Positions 8,538 to 18,532 of a DNA stretch of 64,000 bases are shown in pieces. The position numbers were made by a program, and so were the translations under genes. Origin of the DNA: Polaromonas sp. CG_9.7 (GTDB lineage: Bacteria; Pseudomonadota; Gammaproteobacteria; Burkholderiales; Burkholderiaceae_C); NCBI RefSeq assembly GCF_015752205.1, contig NZ_JADOVG010000017.1:1-64000 (forward strand). Direction: 5' to 3'. The notes under the pieces are model-generated. The model had not been told where the DNA came from, did not search any database, and worked only from the letters and a program-made list of their open reading frames with translations. How positions within the stretch are numbered: the first letter of the stretch is position 1; every line of letters begins with the position of its first letter.

Positions 8538-10772
8538 ATGAGCAAACTGGACGATATCAAACTGCTGCGCATCCACTACCTGCGCGGACCCAACATCTGG
8601 ACCTATCGGCCAGTGCTGGAAGTGTGGCTGGACCTGGGCGTTCTGGAAGATTTTCCGAGCAACCTGCTGCCCGGCTTCAATGACCGCTTGCTGGGCCTGC
8701 TGCCAGCGCTGATGGAGCACCACTGCGGCGTTGGCGAGCGCGGCGGCTTTCTGCAGCGCCTGAACGAAGGCACTTGGACCGGCCATGTGCTGGAGCATGT
8801 GGTGATCGAGCTGCTCAATCTGGCCGACATGCCGACCGGCTTTGGCCAGACGCGCAGCACGTCGAAGCACGGCGTGTACCGCATGGTGTTCCGGGCACGC
8901 AATGAACAGGTTGCCCGCACCGCACTGGCAGAGGGCCACCGTCTGCTGATGGCCGCCATCAATGACGAGCCTTATGGCGCAGCCGGTGTCGGGCAAGCCG
9001 TGCAGGCCATTCGCGACCAGATTGAAAACAGCTACCTCGGCCCCAGCACCGCAGCCATCGTGGCGGCGGCGACTGACCGGGGCATTCCGCACATCCGCCT
9101 GAACGACGGCAACCTGGTGCAACTGGGCTATGGCGCCAGCCAGCGGCGCATCTGGACGGCCGAGACCGATCTGACCAGCGCCATTGGCGAAAGCATTGCC
9201 CATGACAAGGACCTGACCAAAAGCCTGCTGGCCAGCTGCGGCGTGCCGGTGCCAGAAGGCGCCGTCGTCAACAGCGCCGAAGAAGCCTGGGATGCGGCGC
9301 AGGACATTGGCCTGCCGGTGGTCGTCAAGCCGTCGGACGCCAACCACGGCCGGGGCGTGTCGCTGGACCTGAACACCCGCGAACAGGTCGAGGCGGCCTT
9401 TGCCATCGCCGAACCCGAAGGCAGCGATGTGATGGTCGAGCGCTATGTACGCGGCCACGAACACCGCCTGCTGGTCGTGGGCGGGCGCGTGGTGGCCGCC
9501 GCGCGGGGAGAAGTCGCGATGATCACCGGCGACGGCAAACAGACGGTCAGGCAACTGATCGACGAACAGATCAACACCGACCCCCGGCGCGGCCTGGGTG
9601 AAGATTTTCCGCTCAGTCGCATTGACACCGACATCGATGGCGCCATCGTGCTCGAACTGCAACGCCAGGGCTTGACGCCCAAAGCCGTTCCCGCAGCCGG
9701 CCGCGAGGTGCTGATCCAGCGCAACGGCAATGTGTCCATCGACTGCACCGACGACGTTCACCCTGACGTGGACTACATCGTCTCCCTGGCCGCCCGCGTG
9801 GTGGGTCTGGACATTGCCGGCATCGACGTGGTGGCGCAGGACATCTCGCGTCCGCTGCACAGCCAGGGTGGCGCGATTGTCGAGGTCAATGCCGGCCCCG
9901 GCCTGCTGATGCACCTCAAGCCTGCGCAGGGCGCGCCCCGACCCGTGGGCCGCGACATCTGCGACCACCTGTTTGCGCGCCATGTTGAAACGCCGGGCTA
10001 CCGCATCCAGGAAAGCAACGGCCGCATTCCCATCGTCGGCATTGCCGGGCAGCAAGGCACGCAGCACATTGCGCGGCTGGTGGCGTGGCTGTTGCACCTG
10101 TCGGGCCGCTACACCGGCCTGGCCTGCCGGGACGGCCTGTTCCTGGACCAGCGCCGCGTGGAAAGCGCTGACAGCACGAACTGGGAAGCGGGCCAACGCC
10201 TGCTGATCAACCGGGCGGTTCAAGCGGCGGTGTTTGAAAACGGCGCCGACACCATTTTGCGCACCGGGCTGGCCTATGACCGCTGCCAGGTTGGCGTGGT
10301 CACCGACCTGGGCGGCACTGCCGAACTGGCAGAATTCGATATTTTTGACGACGCCCAGATGGTCAAGGTCATTCGCTCACAGGTCGATGTGGTGCTCCCG
10401 GACGGCGCAGCGGTGCTCAATGCCGCCGATGCCGGCGTGGTGGAGATGCAGTCACTGTGCGATGGCGAAGTGATTTTCTACAGCACCGACCCGCAGGCAG
10501 CAGCCCTCGCTGCGCACCGCGCCAGCAATGGCCGGGCGGTGTACATACGGCAAAACCAGGTGGTGCTGGCCACCGGCGGGGCCGAGTCCTTTTTGCCCGG
10601 CTTGCACAAACTCAGTGCCTGGTGCGCGCGCCATGCAAAAAGCGGCATCGCCGAGCCGTCGCTGCTTGCCGCTGTCGCCACTGCCTGGGCACTCGATATT
10701 CCGCTCAACCTGATTGGCGCGGGCATCGAGGCTTTTGAATCCAACCCACTACCTGCCGGAAAGACCGCCTGA
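8538..10772 (+). CDS. Cyanophycin synthetase-like protein CphA' (Mur-ligase P-loop degenerate)
   Basis: 744 residues from ATG at 8538; a TTG at 8514 is an alternative. The N-terminal domain begins LRGPNIWTYRP as in cyanophycin synthetases. An ATP-grasp domain spans about residues 205-485 (VVVKPSDANHGRGVSLDL, EVNAGPGLLMHL). The C-terminal part is Mur-ligase-like, but where active enzymes have GTNGKTT this protein reads VGIAGQQGTQHIARL, so the second ATP site should not work. It is 119 residues shorter than the CphA encoded next. Its stop overlaps the next start by one base. By analogy with CphA2-type enzymes, which lack one ATP site and polymerise beta-Asp-Arg dipeptides, it may use dipeptides; this is inference. 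Confidence 0.85.
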   Translation: MSKLDDIKLLRIHYLRGPNIWTYRPVLEVWLDLGVLEDFPSNLLPGFNDRLLGLLPALMEHHCGVGERGGFLQRLNEGTWTGHVLEHVVIELLNLADMPTGFGQTRSTSKHGVYRMVFRARNEQVARTALAEGHRLLMAAINDEPYGAAGVGQAVQAIRDQIENSYLGPSTAAIVAAATDRGIPHIRLNDGNLVQLGYGASQRRIWTAETDLTSAIGESIAHDKDLTKSLLASCGVPVPEGAVVNSAEEAWDAAQDIGLPVVVKPSDANHGRGVSLDLNTREQVEAAFAIAEPEGSDVMVERYVRGHEHRLLVVGGRVVAAARGEVAMITGDGKQTVRQLIDEQINTDPRRGLGEDFPLSRIDTDIDGAIVLELQRQGLTPKAVPAAGREVLIQRNGNVSIDCTDDVHPDVDYIVSLAARVVGLDIAGIDVVAQDISRPLHSQGGAIVEVNAGPGLLMHLKPAQGAPRPVGRDICDHLFARHVETPGYRIQESNGRIPIVGIAGQQGTQHIARLVAWLLHLSGRYTGLACRDGLFLDQRRVESADSTNWEAGQRLLINRAVQAAVFENGADTILRTGLAYDRCQVGVVTDLGGTAELAEFDIFDDAQMVKVIRSQVDVVLPDGAAVLNAADAGVVEMQSLCDGEVIFYSTDPQAAALAAHRASNGRAVYIRQNQVVLATGGAESFLPGLHKLSAWCARHAKSGIAEPSLLAAVATAWALDIPLNLIGAGIEAFESNPLPAGKTA

Positions 10773-13363
10773 TGGAAGTTTCCCGCATCCGGGCCCTGCG
10801 CGGCCCCAACCTCTGGAGCCGGCGCACCGCCCTCGAGGCCATCGTCACTTGCAGCCCCGACGAGAGTTCCATCGACAACCTGACGGGTTTCGAGTCCCGC
10901 ATTCGGGCACTGTTTCCGGACATCGGCATTCTGCGCGACAGCGGCCCGGCCGGTCCGGTTTCGCTGGCTCATGTGCTGGAAGCGGTGGCGTTCGAGTTGC
11001 AAGCCTATGCCCGCTGCCCGGTCACCTTCAGCCGCACGTCTGCCACGCTGGAAGCCGGTATTTACCAGGTCGTGGTTGAGTACAGCGAAGAAGCGGTGGG
11101 CCGCCTGGCCTTCGAGCTGGCTCAGGCACTGGTACATGCCGCCCTGCACGACGGCTCTTTTGACGTGCAGGCCGCCATCGACCGCTTGCGCGATCTGGAT
11201 GAAGACGAGCGCATGGGCCCGAGCACCGGCGCGATTGTCGATGCGGCCCTGGCTCGCGACATTCCCTTTCGCCGCCTGACCAAGGGCAGCATGGTGCAAT
11301 TTGGCTGGGGTTCGCGCCAGCGCCGCATCCAGGCCGCCGAACTCGACAGCACCAGCGCCGTGGCTGAGTCGATTGCGCAGGACAAGGACCTGACCAAAAA
11401 ACTGCTGCGTGCCGCTGGCGTTCCCGTGCCGTTGGGCCGGCCGGCCCGCGACGCGGACGACGCCTGGGCAGCAGCCCTGGAAATCGGCCTGCCAGTGGTG
11501 CTCAAGCCGCAGGATGGCAACCAGGGCAAGGGTGTAACGGTCAACGTCACAACCCGCGAGCACCTGGGCATCGCCTACCGCGCCGCCGCCGAGCATGGCG
11601 AGGTCATGGTCGAGCGCTTTTTGCCGGGCTGCGACTTTCGCCTGCTGGTCGTTGGCGACAGGCTGGTCGCCGCCGCCCGGCGCGAACCGCCACAGGTGGT
11701 CGGTGACGGCCTGAACACCGTGCGCGCGCTGGTCGATACCGTCAACCAGGACCCCCGCCGCGGCGAAGGCCATGCCACCTCGCTGACCAAGATCCGCTTT
11801 GACGAGATCGCTGTGGCCCGGCTTGATGTTCAGGGCCTGAGCCCTGAATCGATCCCAGCCAAGGGCCAGCGTGTGATCCTGCGCAACAACGCCAACCTGA
11901 GCACCGGCGGCACCGCCACCGATGTGACCGACGAAGTGCACCCCGAGGTTGCCGCCCGCGCCGTGGCGGCCGCGCAGATGATCGGCCTGCACATCTGCGG
12001 CGTCGATGTGGTGTGCGAGAGCATGCTGCTGCCGCTGGAAGCGCAAAACGGCGGTGTGGTCGAGGTCAATGCCGCACCCGGCCTGCGCATGCACATCTCG
12101 CCGTCTTACGGCAAGGGCCGCGCGGTGGGAGCCGCCATGATCGACGAGCTGTTTCCGGCCGGCGACAACGGCCGCATTCCGGTGATTGCGGTGACCGGCA
12201 CCAACGGCAAGACCACCACCACGCGCCTGATTGCCCACCTGCTGGCCGCGCATGGCCTGCGCACCGGCATGACCAACACCGACGGCGTGTACATCAACGG
12301 CCGGCAAACCGACAGCGGCGACTGCAGCGGCCCGAAAAGCGCACGCAACGTCTTGATGCACCCGGACGTGGACGCTGCCGTGTTTGAAGTCGCGCGCGGC
12401 GGCGTGCTGCGCGAAGGCCTGGGCTTTGACCGCTGCGAAGTCGCCGTGGTCACCAACATCGGCAGCGGCGACCACCTCGGGCTGAACTACATCACCACGG
12501 TGGAAGACCTGGCGGTGCTCAAGCGCGTGATCGTGCAGAACGTCGCGCCCACCGGTTACGCGGTGCTCAACGCGGCCGACGCCATCGTCACCGGGATGGC
12601 CAGGGCCTGCCCCGGCAAGGTGATCTTTTTTGCCACCGACCGCCACCATCCGCTGATGGCGACGCACCGGGCGCAGGGCAAGCGCACGGTGTTTGTCGAC
12701 GGCCCGATGCTGGTGGCCGCCGAAGGCTCGCGCGTCGAGCGCATTGCGCTGCAAGGCATTCCTGTGACGCGCGGAGGCACCATCGGCTTTCAGGTCGAGA
12801 ACGCCATGGCGGCCGTGGCGGCGGCCTGGGCGGTCAACCTGAGCTGGGACACGATCAAAAGCGGCCTGGCCAGCTTCGTCACCGACACGCACAATGCGCC
12901 GGGCCGCTTCAACGTGATGGACTACGCCGGTGCTACCGTGATCGCCGACTATGGCCACAACCCCGACGCCATGCATGCATTGGTGGCCGCTGTGAATGCC
13001 ATGCCGGCGCAGCGTCGCAGCGTGGTCATCAGCGGCGCAGGCGACCGGCGCGACAGCGACATCACCGATCAGACGGTCATTCTGGGCGCCGCATTCGACG
13101 ACGTGATCCTCTACCAAGACGCCGCCCAGCGCGGCCGGGCCGACGGCGAGGTGATGGCGCTGCTGCGGGGCGGCTTGCAGGGCGCCAGCCGCACGTCACG
13201 CATTGACGAAGTGCGCGGCGAGTTTGCAGCCATCGACGAGGCGCTGTCCCGCCTGCAGCCGGGCGACCTGTGCCTGATCCTGGTCGACCAGGTGCAGGAA
13301 GCACTGGACCACTTGGCGCTGCGCATCAGCGAGGCAAAAGACAAATTGCTGGCGCGTTCCTGA
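10772..13363 (+). CDS. cphA: Cyanophycin synthetase
   Basis: 863 residues, the normal CphA length. N-terminal domain (RGPNLWSRRTALE), ATP-grasp domain at about 205-465 (VVLKPQDGNQGKGVTV, EVNAAPGLRMHI) that activates the polymer carboxylate for Asp addition, and a Mur-ligase-like domain from about 470 with intact P-loop GTNGKTTTTR, the conserved FEVARGGVLREGLGFDRC and the DYGHNPDA motif. It polymerises Asp and Arg into the storage polymer multi-L-arginyl-poly-L-aspartate. The ATG overlaps the stop of the cphA' gene by one base, so both are made together. No cyanophycinase gene is in the window. Confidence 0.95.
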   Translation: MEVSRIRALRGPNLWSRRTALEAIVTCSPDESSIDNLTGFESRIRALFPDIGILRDSGPAGPVSLAHVLEAVAFELQAYARCPVTFSRTSATLEAGIYQVVVEYSEEAVGRLAFELAQALVHAALHDGSFDVQAAIDRLRDLDEDERMGPSTGAIVDAALARDIPFRRLTKGSMVQFGWGSRQRRIQAAELDSTSAVAESIAQDKDLTKKLLRAAGVPVPLGRPARDADDAWAAALEIGLPVVLKPQDGNQGKGVTVNVTTREHLGIAYRAAAEHGEVMVERFLPGCDFRLLVVGDRLVAAARREPPQVVGDGLNTVRALVDTVNQDPRRGEGHATSLTKIRFDEIAVARLDVQGLSPESIPAKGQRVILRNNANLSTGGTATDVTDEVHPEVAARAVAAAQMIGLHICGVDVVCESMLLPLEAQNGGVVEVNAAPGLRMHISPSYGKGRAVGAAMIDELFPAGDNGRIPVIAVTGTNGKTTTTRLIAHLLAAHGLRTGMTNTDGVYINGRQTDSGDCSGPKSARNVLMHPDVDAAVFEVARGGVLREGLGFDRCEVAVVTNIGSGDHLGLNYITTVEDLAVLKRVIVQNVAPTGYAVLNAADAIVTGMARACPGKVIFFATDRHHPLMATHRAQGKRTVFVDGPMLVAAEGSRVERIALQGIPVTRGGTIGFQVENAMAAVAAAWAVNLSWDTIKSGLASFVTDTHNAPGRFNVMDYAGATVIADYGHNPDAMHALVAAVNAMPAQRRSVVISGAGDRRDSDITDQTVILGAAFDDVILYQDAAQRGRADGEVMALLRGGLQGASRTSRIDEVRGEFAAIDEALSRLQPGDLCLILVDQVQEALDHLALRISEAKDKLLARS

Positions 13364-13483
13364 AGCCCGGGCCGGCAGCAGCAGGTGCAAGCCGGCCCTC
13401 GAATCACGGCCAGCGCCGCCACAAGCCGCCGGTCCAATTTTTAGTCAAATAGGTCGTTTGCGCACAATGCACGGGCGTTAGCA

Positions 13484-13500
13484 GCTATTTATTAAATAGC
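13484..13500. repeat. Short palindrome of the gctat...atagc family
   Basis: gctatttattaaatagc, an interrupted palindrome with an A/T core, between cphA and ureD. Similar copies occur at several other intergenic places in this window. Confidence 0.7.
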
Positions 13501-13543
13501 AAACTACAAATCTTTCAGTCAACTGCCGCGTTAAACTTCGGCG

Positions 13544-14374
13544 ATGACATGGAACGCAACGCTGGCACTCGACTACAGCCGACAGGCTGAAAAAACCGTC
13601 GCCCATTTTCGCCACAGCGGCCCGCTGCGCATCCTGCAAAGCCTGTACCCCGAGGGCGACGGCATCTGTCACAACGTCATCGTCCACCCGCCCGGCGGAC
13701 TGGTCGGCGGCGACACGCTGGACCTGGCCTTCAGCGCCGGTCCGGGCGCGCACGGCCTGGTCACCACGCCCGGCGCCACGCGTTTTTACCGCTCCACCGG
13801 CGAAGCCGCGCTGCAGCACACCCGGTTGTCGCTGCAGGCCGGCGCACGCATGGAATGGCTGCCGCTGGAGGCGATCTGCTACAGCGGCTGCCTGGCAGAA
13901 AACCGCCTGACGATGGAACTCGCACCCGGCGCCGAACTGATCGGCTGGGACGTGACGGCATTCGGCCTGCCCGCAGCCAACCTGCCGTTTGCGCAAGGTC
14001 ATTTTTGCCAGCACATCGAAATGCCCGGTGTGTGGCTGGAACGCGCGCGTATCAACGCCAGCGACACGCTGCTGCTGAACAGTCCGCTGGGCCTGGCGGG
14101 CCACCGCTGCCTGGCGTCGATTTTCTTCGTGGCCGGCAGCAAGCTGGAGCGAAACCGCCGGCAGGCCGCGCTGGACGTGGCGCGGGAAGTCATCGAAGCG
14201 CATGCCTTGTGCGCCACGGCAGGCGCCACAAGCCCCGATGGGCAAGTCGTCGTCGTCAGGGTGCTGGCGCCGCTGGTTGAGCCGGCGATGGGATTGCTCA
14301 AGCAGGTCTGGCAGGCCTGGCGCGGCCACTTCTGGCAGCAGCCGGCGTCCACCCCACGCATCTGGTCCATGTAG
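13544..14374 (+). CDS. ureD: Urease accessory protein UreD
   Basis: 276 residues of the UreD/UreH family: AEKTVAHFRHSGPLRILQSLYPEG near the N-terminus, HPPGGLVGGDTL, then TTPGATRFYRS and MEWLPLEAICYSG. UreD binds the urease apoenzyme and is the scaffold on which UreF and UreG assemble to load nickel. Unusually it is not adjacent to the other urease genes: ureA lies 26.7 kb downstream on the same strand. The 180 bases before it hold a short palindrome and no obvious Shine-Dalgarno. Confidence 0.95.
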   Translation: MTWNATLALDYSRQAEKTVAHFRHSGPLRILQSLYPEGDGICHNVIVHPPGGLVGGDTLDLAFSAGPGAHGLVTTPGATRFYRSTGEAALQHTRLSLQAGARMEWLPLEAICYSGCLAENRLTMELAPGAELIGWDVTAFGLPAANLPFAQGHFCQHIEMPGVWLERARINASDTLLLNSPLGLAGHRCLASIFFVAGSKLERNRRQAALDVAREVIEAHALCATAGATSPDGQVVVVRVLAPLVEPAMGLLKQVWQAWRGHFWQQPASTPRIWSM

Positions 14375-14545
14375 ACAATACGTACCGGGCACAAAGCTCA
14401 AGGAGAAGCCGGTGTATTTTTTTGAAAGACAGGTCCTACAACTGATTCCGGCATAGCACGCATCCGGCCCGCCGCATTTCCTGTCAGAGTGCAACGCCAG
14501 GTGGTTTCACACTGGTGACATTCATTTTTGTCAGGAGCTCCGATC

Positions 14546-14989
14546 ATGTTCACATCCCTCAAGTTACCTACTATGGCGAATTCGAACGTCAAACGCATGG
14601 GCCGGGGTGCTCGCTATTTCGGACTCACCACCCTGATCGTCATGTCTGCAGCCAACGCACAGGTGACGCCGCTGGACGCCACCGGCCTGGATGCCTCGGG
14701 CAAGGCCAAAAGTGAACTGGCCACTTGCAACAGTGGCACGACCCAGCAAGACCGGGACGCCTGCCTCCGGGAAGTGCGTAATGCAAGCGCAGAAAAACGC
14801 GCGGGCACGCTGCACAATGGCGGCGACTACAGCGCCAACGCCATGAAGCGCTGCGATGTCTTCAAGGAAAGCCGGGACTTGGCCGACTGCCGTGCGCGTG
14901 TCGAAGCGCAGGCGCAAGTCGATGGCAGTGTGGCCAGCGGCGGCGTGATGCGCCGGAGCGAGACCGTGGTGCCTGCCGTGCCGAAGTAA
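14546..14989 (+). CDS. Small secreted protein with four cysteines, unknown function
   Basis: 147 residues from ATG at 14546, chosen because AGGAG lies 8 bases upstream; MANSNVK at 14573 would give a tighter signal peptide. A hydrophobic stretch GLTTLIVMSAANA followed by Gln is a likely signal-peptidase I site. The mature part has four Cys in two C-x(14-15)-C pairs (LATCNSGTT...DACLREV and KRCDVFKE...ADCRARV), so two disulfides in the periplasm are plausible. I know similar hypothetical proteins in Burkholderiales but no function. It sits alone between ureD and a convergent kinase gene. Confidence 0.72.
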   Translation: MFTSLKLPTMANSNVKRMGRGARYFGLTTLIVMSAANAQVTPLDATGLDASGKAKSELATCNSGTTQQDRDACLREVRNASAEKRAGTLHNGGDYSANAMKRCDVFKESRDLADCRARVEAQAQVDGSVASGGVMRRSETVVPAVPK

Positions 14990-14990
14990 G

Positions 14991-17621
14991 CTAGGAAACG
15001 CCTTTAACCATGGTAGCCACGGCAACCACGGCAACCGGAAGACTGAAGAAAAACGCAGCGCCCTCGCCCACCGCGCCCTGTGCCCAGATGCGGCCACCGT
15101 GGCGGGTAACGATCCTGTGTGTCGTTGCCAGCCCTATACCGGTGCCTGAAAATTCTCCGGGCGAATGCAGGCGCTGGAAAGTACCGAAAAGCTTTTCGGC
15201 ATAGGCCATGTCAAAACCGGCCCCGTTGTCACGGACATAGAACGTTTTCATGCCTGCACCGTCTTCGGGCAAATAGCCCATCCAGATTTCCGCCCCGGCC
15301 GTGTTGACCGTGAATTTCCAGGCATTTCCGATCAGGTTTTCCATCACCTGACGCAGCAACGCACGGTCGCCCACCGCCATCAGACCAGACTGCACATTGA
15401 CTTTCACCACACGGCCATTGTCCCGCTCACTGCAGGCTTGCAGCACCGCTGCCGCCATCGCGCCCAGGTTGACGGTTTCGCTTTTCAGGCTGGTTCGCGA
15501 CACGTGGGCCAGCGACAACAGGCCATCGGTCAGTTCGTCCATTTGCCTCACACCGGCGCGAATGCGGTGCAGGTAATGCTTGGCTCGTTCGGCTGTCCCG
15601 AGGGCAATGGACTTTTCAAGCAGATGGCTAAAGCCGTCGATCGAGCGCAACGGTGCCCGCAAATCGTGCGCCACGGAGTATGAGAAAGCCTCCAGTTCCT
15701 TGTTGGCAGCTTCCAGTTCGGCAGTGCGCTGCCTGACCTTGTCTTCAAGTTTTGTATTGAGGTTGTTGATCTCGGCCTCGGCCCGTTTGCGCTTGGTCAC
15801 GTCACGCAAAAACAGGTTGCTGCAAGGCTGGCCGCCGGGCGACAGGTAATTGCTCAACGACAGTTCACATTCAAACTGTGAGCCATCGCCCCGGTGCATG
15901 TTGACCTCGCCCCTGGCATAACCCGACAGCATCGCCTGCGCAACCAGGATATGAAAACGCGAGTCATGGCGGTCCACCAAGCCCGCCCGGCCGCGCTGCC
16001 GGATCTCATCCTGCGTCAGCCGGAAAAGCTTGCACGCCGCAGGATTGGCATACTGGATCGAGCCGTTCGGCATGGCCTGCAAAATGCCGTGAAGGCTGCT
16101 TTCAAACAACTGGCGAAAGTTTTCTTCGCTGGTGCGAAGCGCCAGCTGGGCGGCTTGCCGGTCTGAAATATCCATATGCATTCCGGACATCTGCTCCGGC
16201 TTGCCTGCCAAGGTCCGGGTTGACACCTTTCCCCGGGCCAGCACCCATATCCAGCGGCCGTCGCGATGGCGTATCCGGTGTTCACATTCAAAATACTGGC
16301 TCTCTCCCCGAAAATGCCGTTTCAGCGCCGCTATCAACGCTTTCACCTCGTCAGGATGGACGCGCTTGATCCAGTCTCTGATGTACTGAGGGCCCAGCTG
16401 CGCCAGGTCATACCCCATCATCGCTGCCCAGCGCTCATCAATCTGAAGCTTGCCGGTCTGCACATGCCACACCCATGTTCCCACATTGGTTCCTTCCACA
16501 ATGTTGTGAAGGCGCTGGCGTTCAAGCGCCAGATCGGCCGTCATCCGCTGCGCCAGCGCCAAGGCGCGCGCGCGGCCGCTGCCCAGCAACCAGATGATCA
16601 AGGCCAGAAGGCCGCTCAGCAAGCTGCCTGACATGCCTACCAGCCAAGGCGCCAGCCTGCCCTGCCGGGCTTCAAAAGCTGTCGTGGTGCCCATGCGCAG
16701 CGTCAGCGGCCGCCCTCCGACCAGCACGACGCGCGAGGTCTCGAACATTGGCCTGGCGTCCTTTGCTAGGCGGGGAATTCCGCCGAGTTCAAACAACAGC
16801 TTGTCTGGCGTTGCGCCCAAATCATCCATGCTGTCATAGATCGCCAGGCGGGTCTGCCCCCCCATTCCGGCAGCGACCTCGGCCATTATTTCGTCCACCA
16901 CCACAGGCGCAACCAGAATGCCCAGCAATTCGGCTCGTCGCTGCTCCACCGTGGCGAGCTGCAATCCCGCCCGGTAGATCGGCAGGTGAAATACAAAGGC
17001 AGGTCGCTGACGCTCATCCTGGGCCAGCTGCATGCGCCCGCTGAGCGTTGCCTCGCCGGTCGTGATGGCGCGCTCGATCGCCTGCATCCGGACCGGGTCG
17101 TCAGCAAGATTGAGTCCCAGCGCGGCCTGGTTGGGCACGGCAGGCTCCATAAACTTGATGACGTACAGCTCTGACGCAGTGCCCCGGTTTTTCACCGTAA
17201 ACGCGGGGCTGCCATCGCGCCTTTGCGCTGCCACAAAAGCATCCACAGCGCTGGAGTTGACCCGTTCGATAAAGCCAAAGCCGCGAATTCCAGGGTATTC
17301 CAGGCTGACATTGCTCGACTCGACAAAGGCACGAAACTCGGCCCGTTCCACCGAAACGCTGGCGGCATAAACGCCCGCAGCCCCTTTCAGTCCGGTAAAA
17401 GGCAGGTTGAGGTGGTGTTTGACGTCCACTTCGGTGCGTTCAACCTGCTGCTTAAAGAGGTTCCTGGCCCGTGTTTGAAGGTCTTGATGCTGCCAAGCCA
17501 AGACCGCCGCAGTGATGCCCAAGCCGACGACCAGCACCAGTGCCGTGGTCAGACGCGTCATACGTGTATTGGCGTCGGAGCTGTTTTCGTCAGTGGACAG
17601 GTAAGAGTGAAAAACGTTCAT
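14991..17621 (-). CDS. CHASE-PAS-PAS sensor histidine kinase
   Basis: 876 residues. One membrane helix at about 24-44, a periplasmic CHASE domain at about 70-300 (GIRGFGFIERV typical), a second helix at about 330-350, two PAS/PAC domains at about 365-620 (WAAMMGYDLAQLGP; RIRHRDGRWIWVLARGKV), a HisKA domain with phospho-acceptor His652 in VAHDLRAPLRSIDGF, and a HATPase domain ending IWAQGAVGEGAAFFFSLP. It should autophosphorylate in response to an extracellular small ligand. There is no receiver domain and no response regulator next to it, so the partner is elsewhere. It runs toward the small secreted protein gene. Confidence 0.9.
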   Translation of the reverse strand: MNVFHSYLSTDENSSDANTRMTRLTTALVLVVGLGITAAVLAWQHQDLQTRARNLFKQQVERTEVDVKHHLNLPFTGLKGAAGVYAASVSVERAEFRAFVESSNVSLEYPGIRGFGFIERVNSSAVDAFVAAQRRDGSPAFTVKNRGTASELYVIKFMEPAVPNQAALGLNLADDPVRMQAIERAITTGEATLSGRMQLAQDERQRPAFVFHLPIYRAGLQLATVEQRRAELLGILVAPVVVDEIMAEVAAGMGGQTRLAIYDSMDDLGATPDKLLFELGGIPRLAKDARPMFETSRVVLVGGRPLTLRMGTTTAFEARQGRLAPWLVGMSGSLLSGLLALIIWLLGSGRARALALAQRMTADLALERQRLHNIVEGTNVGTWVWHVQTGKLQIDERWAAMMGYDLAQLGPQYIRDWIKRVHPDEVKALIAALKRHFRGESQYFECEHRIRHRDGRWIWVLARGKVSTRTLAGKPEQMSGMHMDISDRQAAQLALRTSEENFRQLFESSLHGILQAMPNGSIQYANPAACKLFRLTQDEIRQRGRAGLVDRHDSRFHILVAQAMLSGYARGEVNMHRGDGSQFECELSLSNYLSPGGQPCSNLFLRDVTKRKRAEAEINNLNTKLEDKVRQRTAELEAANKELEAFSYSVAHDLRAPLRSIDGFSHLLEKSIALGTAERAKHYLHRIRAGVRQMDELTDGLLSLAHVSRTSLKSETVNLGAMAAAVLQACSERDNGRVVKVNVQSGLMAVGDRALLRQVMENLIGNAWKFTVNTAGAEIWMGYLPEDGAGMKTFYVRDNGAGFDMAYAEKLFGTFQRLHSPGEFSGTGIGLATTHRIVTRHGGRIWAQGAVGEGAAFFFSLPVAVVAVATMVKGVS

Positions 17622-17797
17622 CGAATCGAGCGCGTGGTTGACGCGCCCTGTGGAAATAGCCCGATAGTATCCCCCAGCTGTCCAGAGTTTTTTCCTGTCG
17701 CAAGACAGGCAAAACCGTGCGGCTTGTGGCTGTCAGCTCAGGCAAAGCGCAGCGCGCCCATCAGGAACAGGCAATTGCCGTGTCGCCTGGACAGCGG

Positions 17798-18493
17798 TCA
17801 GATAGCCACCAGTTGCCGCACGCCGTCGGCGGGCATGTTCTTGCCCAGCCCGCGCGCAATGAACTCGCCGCGTTCCATGACCATGTAATCGTCAGCCAGT
17901 TCCTCGGCAAAGTCGTAGTACTGCTCGACCAGCAAAATCGCCATGTCACCCCGGTCGGCCAGCATGCGGATGACGCGGCCGATGTCCTTGATGATGCTGG
18001 GCTGGATGCCTTCGGTCGGCTCGTCCAGAATCAGCAGCCTGGGCTTGGCGGCCAGGGCTCTAGCAATGGCGAGTTGCTGCTGCTGCCCGCCCGACAGGTC
18101 GCCGCCCCGGCGGTGCAGCATCTGCTTGAGCACCGGGAACAACCCGAACAGTTCGGCAGGAATCGGCGTGCTGGCGCTTTTGTACGCCAGGCCCATGCGC
18201 AGGTTTTCCTCGACTGTGAGCCTGGCAAAGATTTCGCGCCCCTGGGGGACGAAGCCTATGCCGGCCCTGGCGCGCTCGTAAGGCGTGTCTTTATGGATGG
18301 CTTTGCCGTTGAATTCGATGCTGCCGGTCTTGATGGGCACCAGGCCCATGAGGGATTTGAGCAGCGTGGTCTTGCCGACGCCGTTGCGGCCGAGCAGGAC
18401 GGTGACCTTGCCGAGGTGCGCTTCGAGGCTCACATCGCGCAGGATGTGGGAGCCGCCGCCGTAGTATTGGTTGATATTTTTGACTTTCAGCAT
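17798..18493 (-). CDS. urtE: Urea ABC transporter ATP-binding protein UrtE
   Basis: 231 residues from ATG at 18493; the same frame is open 390 bases further upstream, but that part is translated inverted-repeat DNA. Walker A LLGRNGVGKTTLL, signature LSGGQQQQLAIARAL, Walker B LLILDEPTEGIQPS, the LivF-like set typical of UrtE. It is one of two ATPases powering high-affinity urea uptake. It is the last urt gene but is separated from urtD by about 710 bases that hold two long inverted repeats; in most relatives the genes abut. Confidence 0.94.
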   Translation of the reverse strand: MLKVKNINQYYGGGSHILRDVSLEAHLGKVTVLLGRNGVGKTTLLKSLMGLVPIKTGSIEFNGKAIHKDTPYERARAGIGFVPQGREIFARLTVEENLRMGLAYKSASTPIPAELFGLFPVLKQMLHRRGGDLSGGQQQQLAIARALAAKPRLLILDEPTEGIQPSIIKDIGRVIRMLADRGDMAILLVEQYYDFAEELADDYMVMERGEFIARGLGKNMPADGVRQLVAI

Positions 18494-18532
18494 GACTTTG
18501 TCCTTTTGGCGATTTTGGTGTGGCTGTGGCTT

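Noticed and set aside
10478..13117. Long minus-strand frame of 879 codons opposite cphA
   Set aside because: It mirrors the codons of a clear CphA gene; composition is His/Gly/Asp/Val-rich as expected from the complement of high-GC codons, with no family or ribosome binding site.
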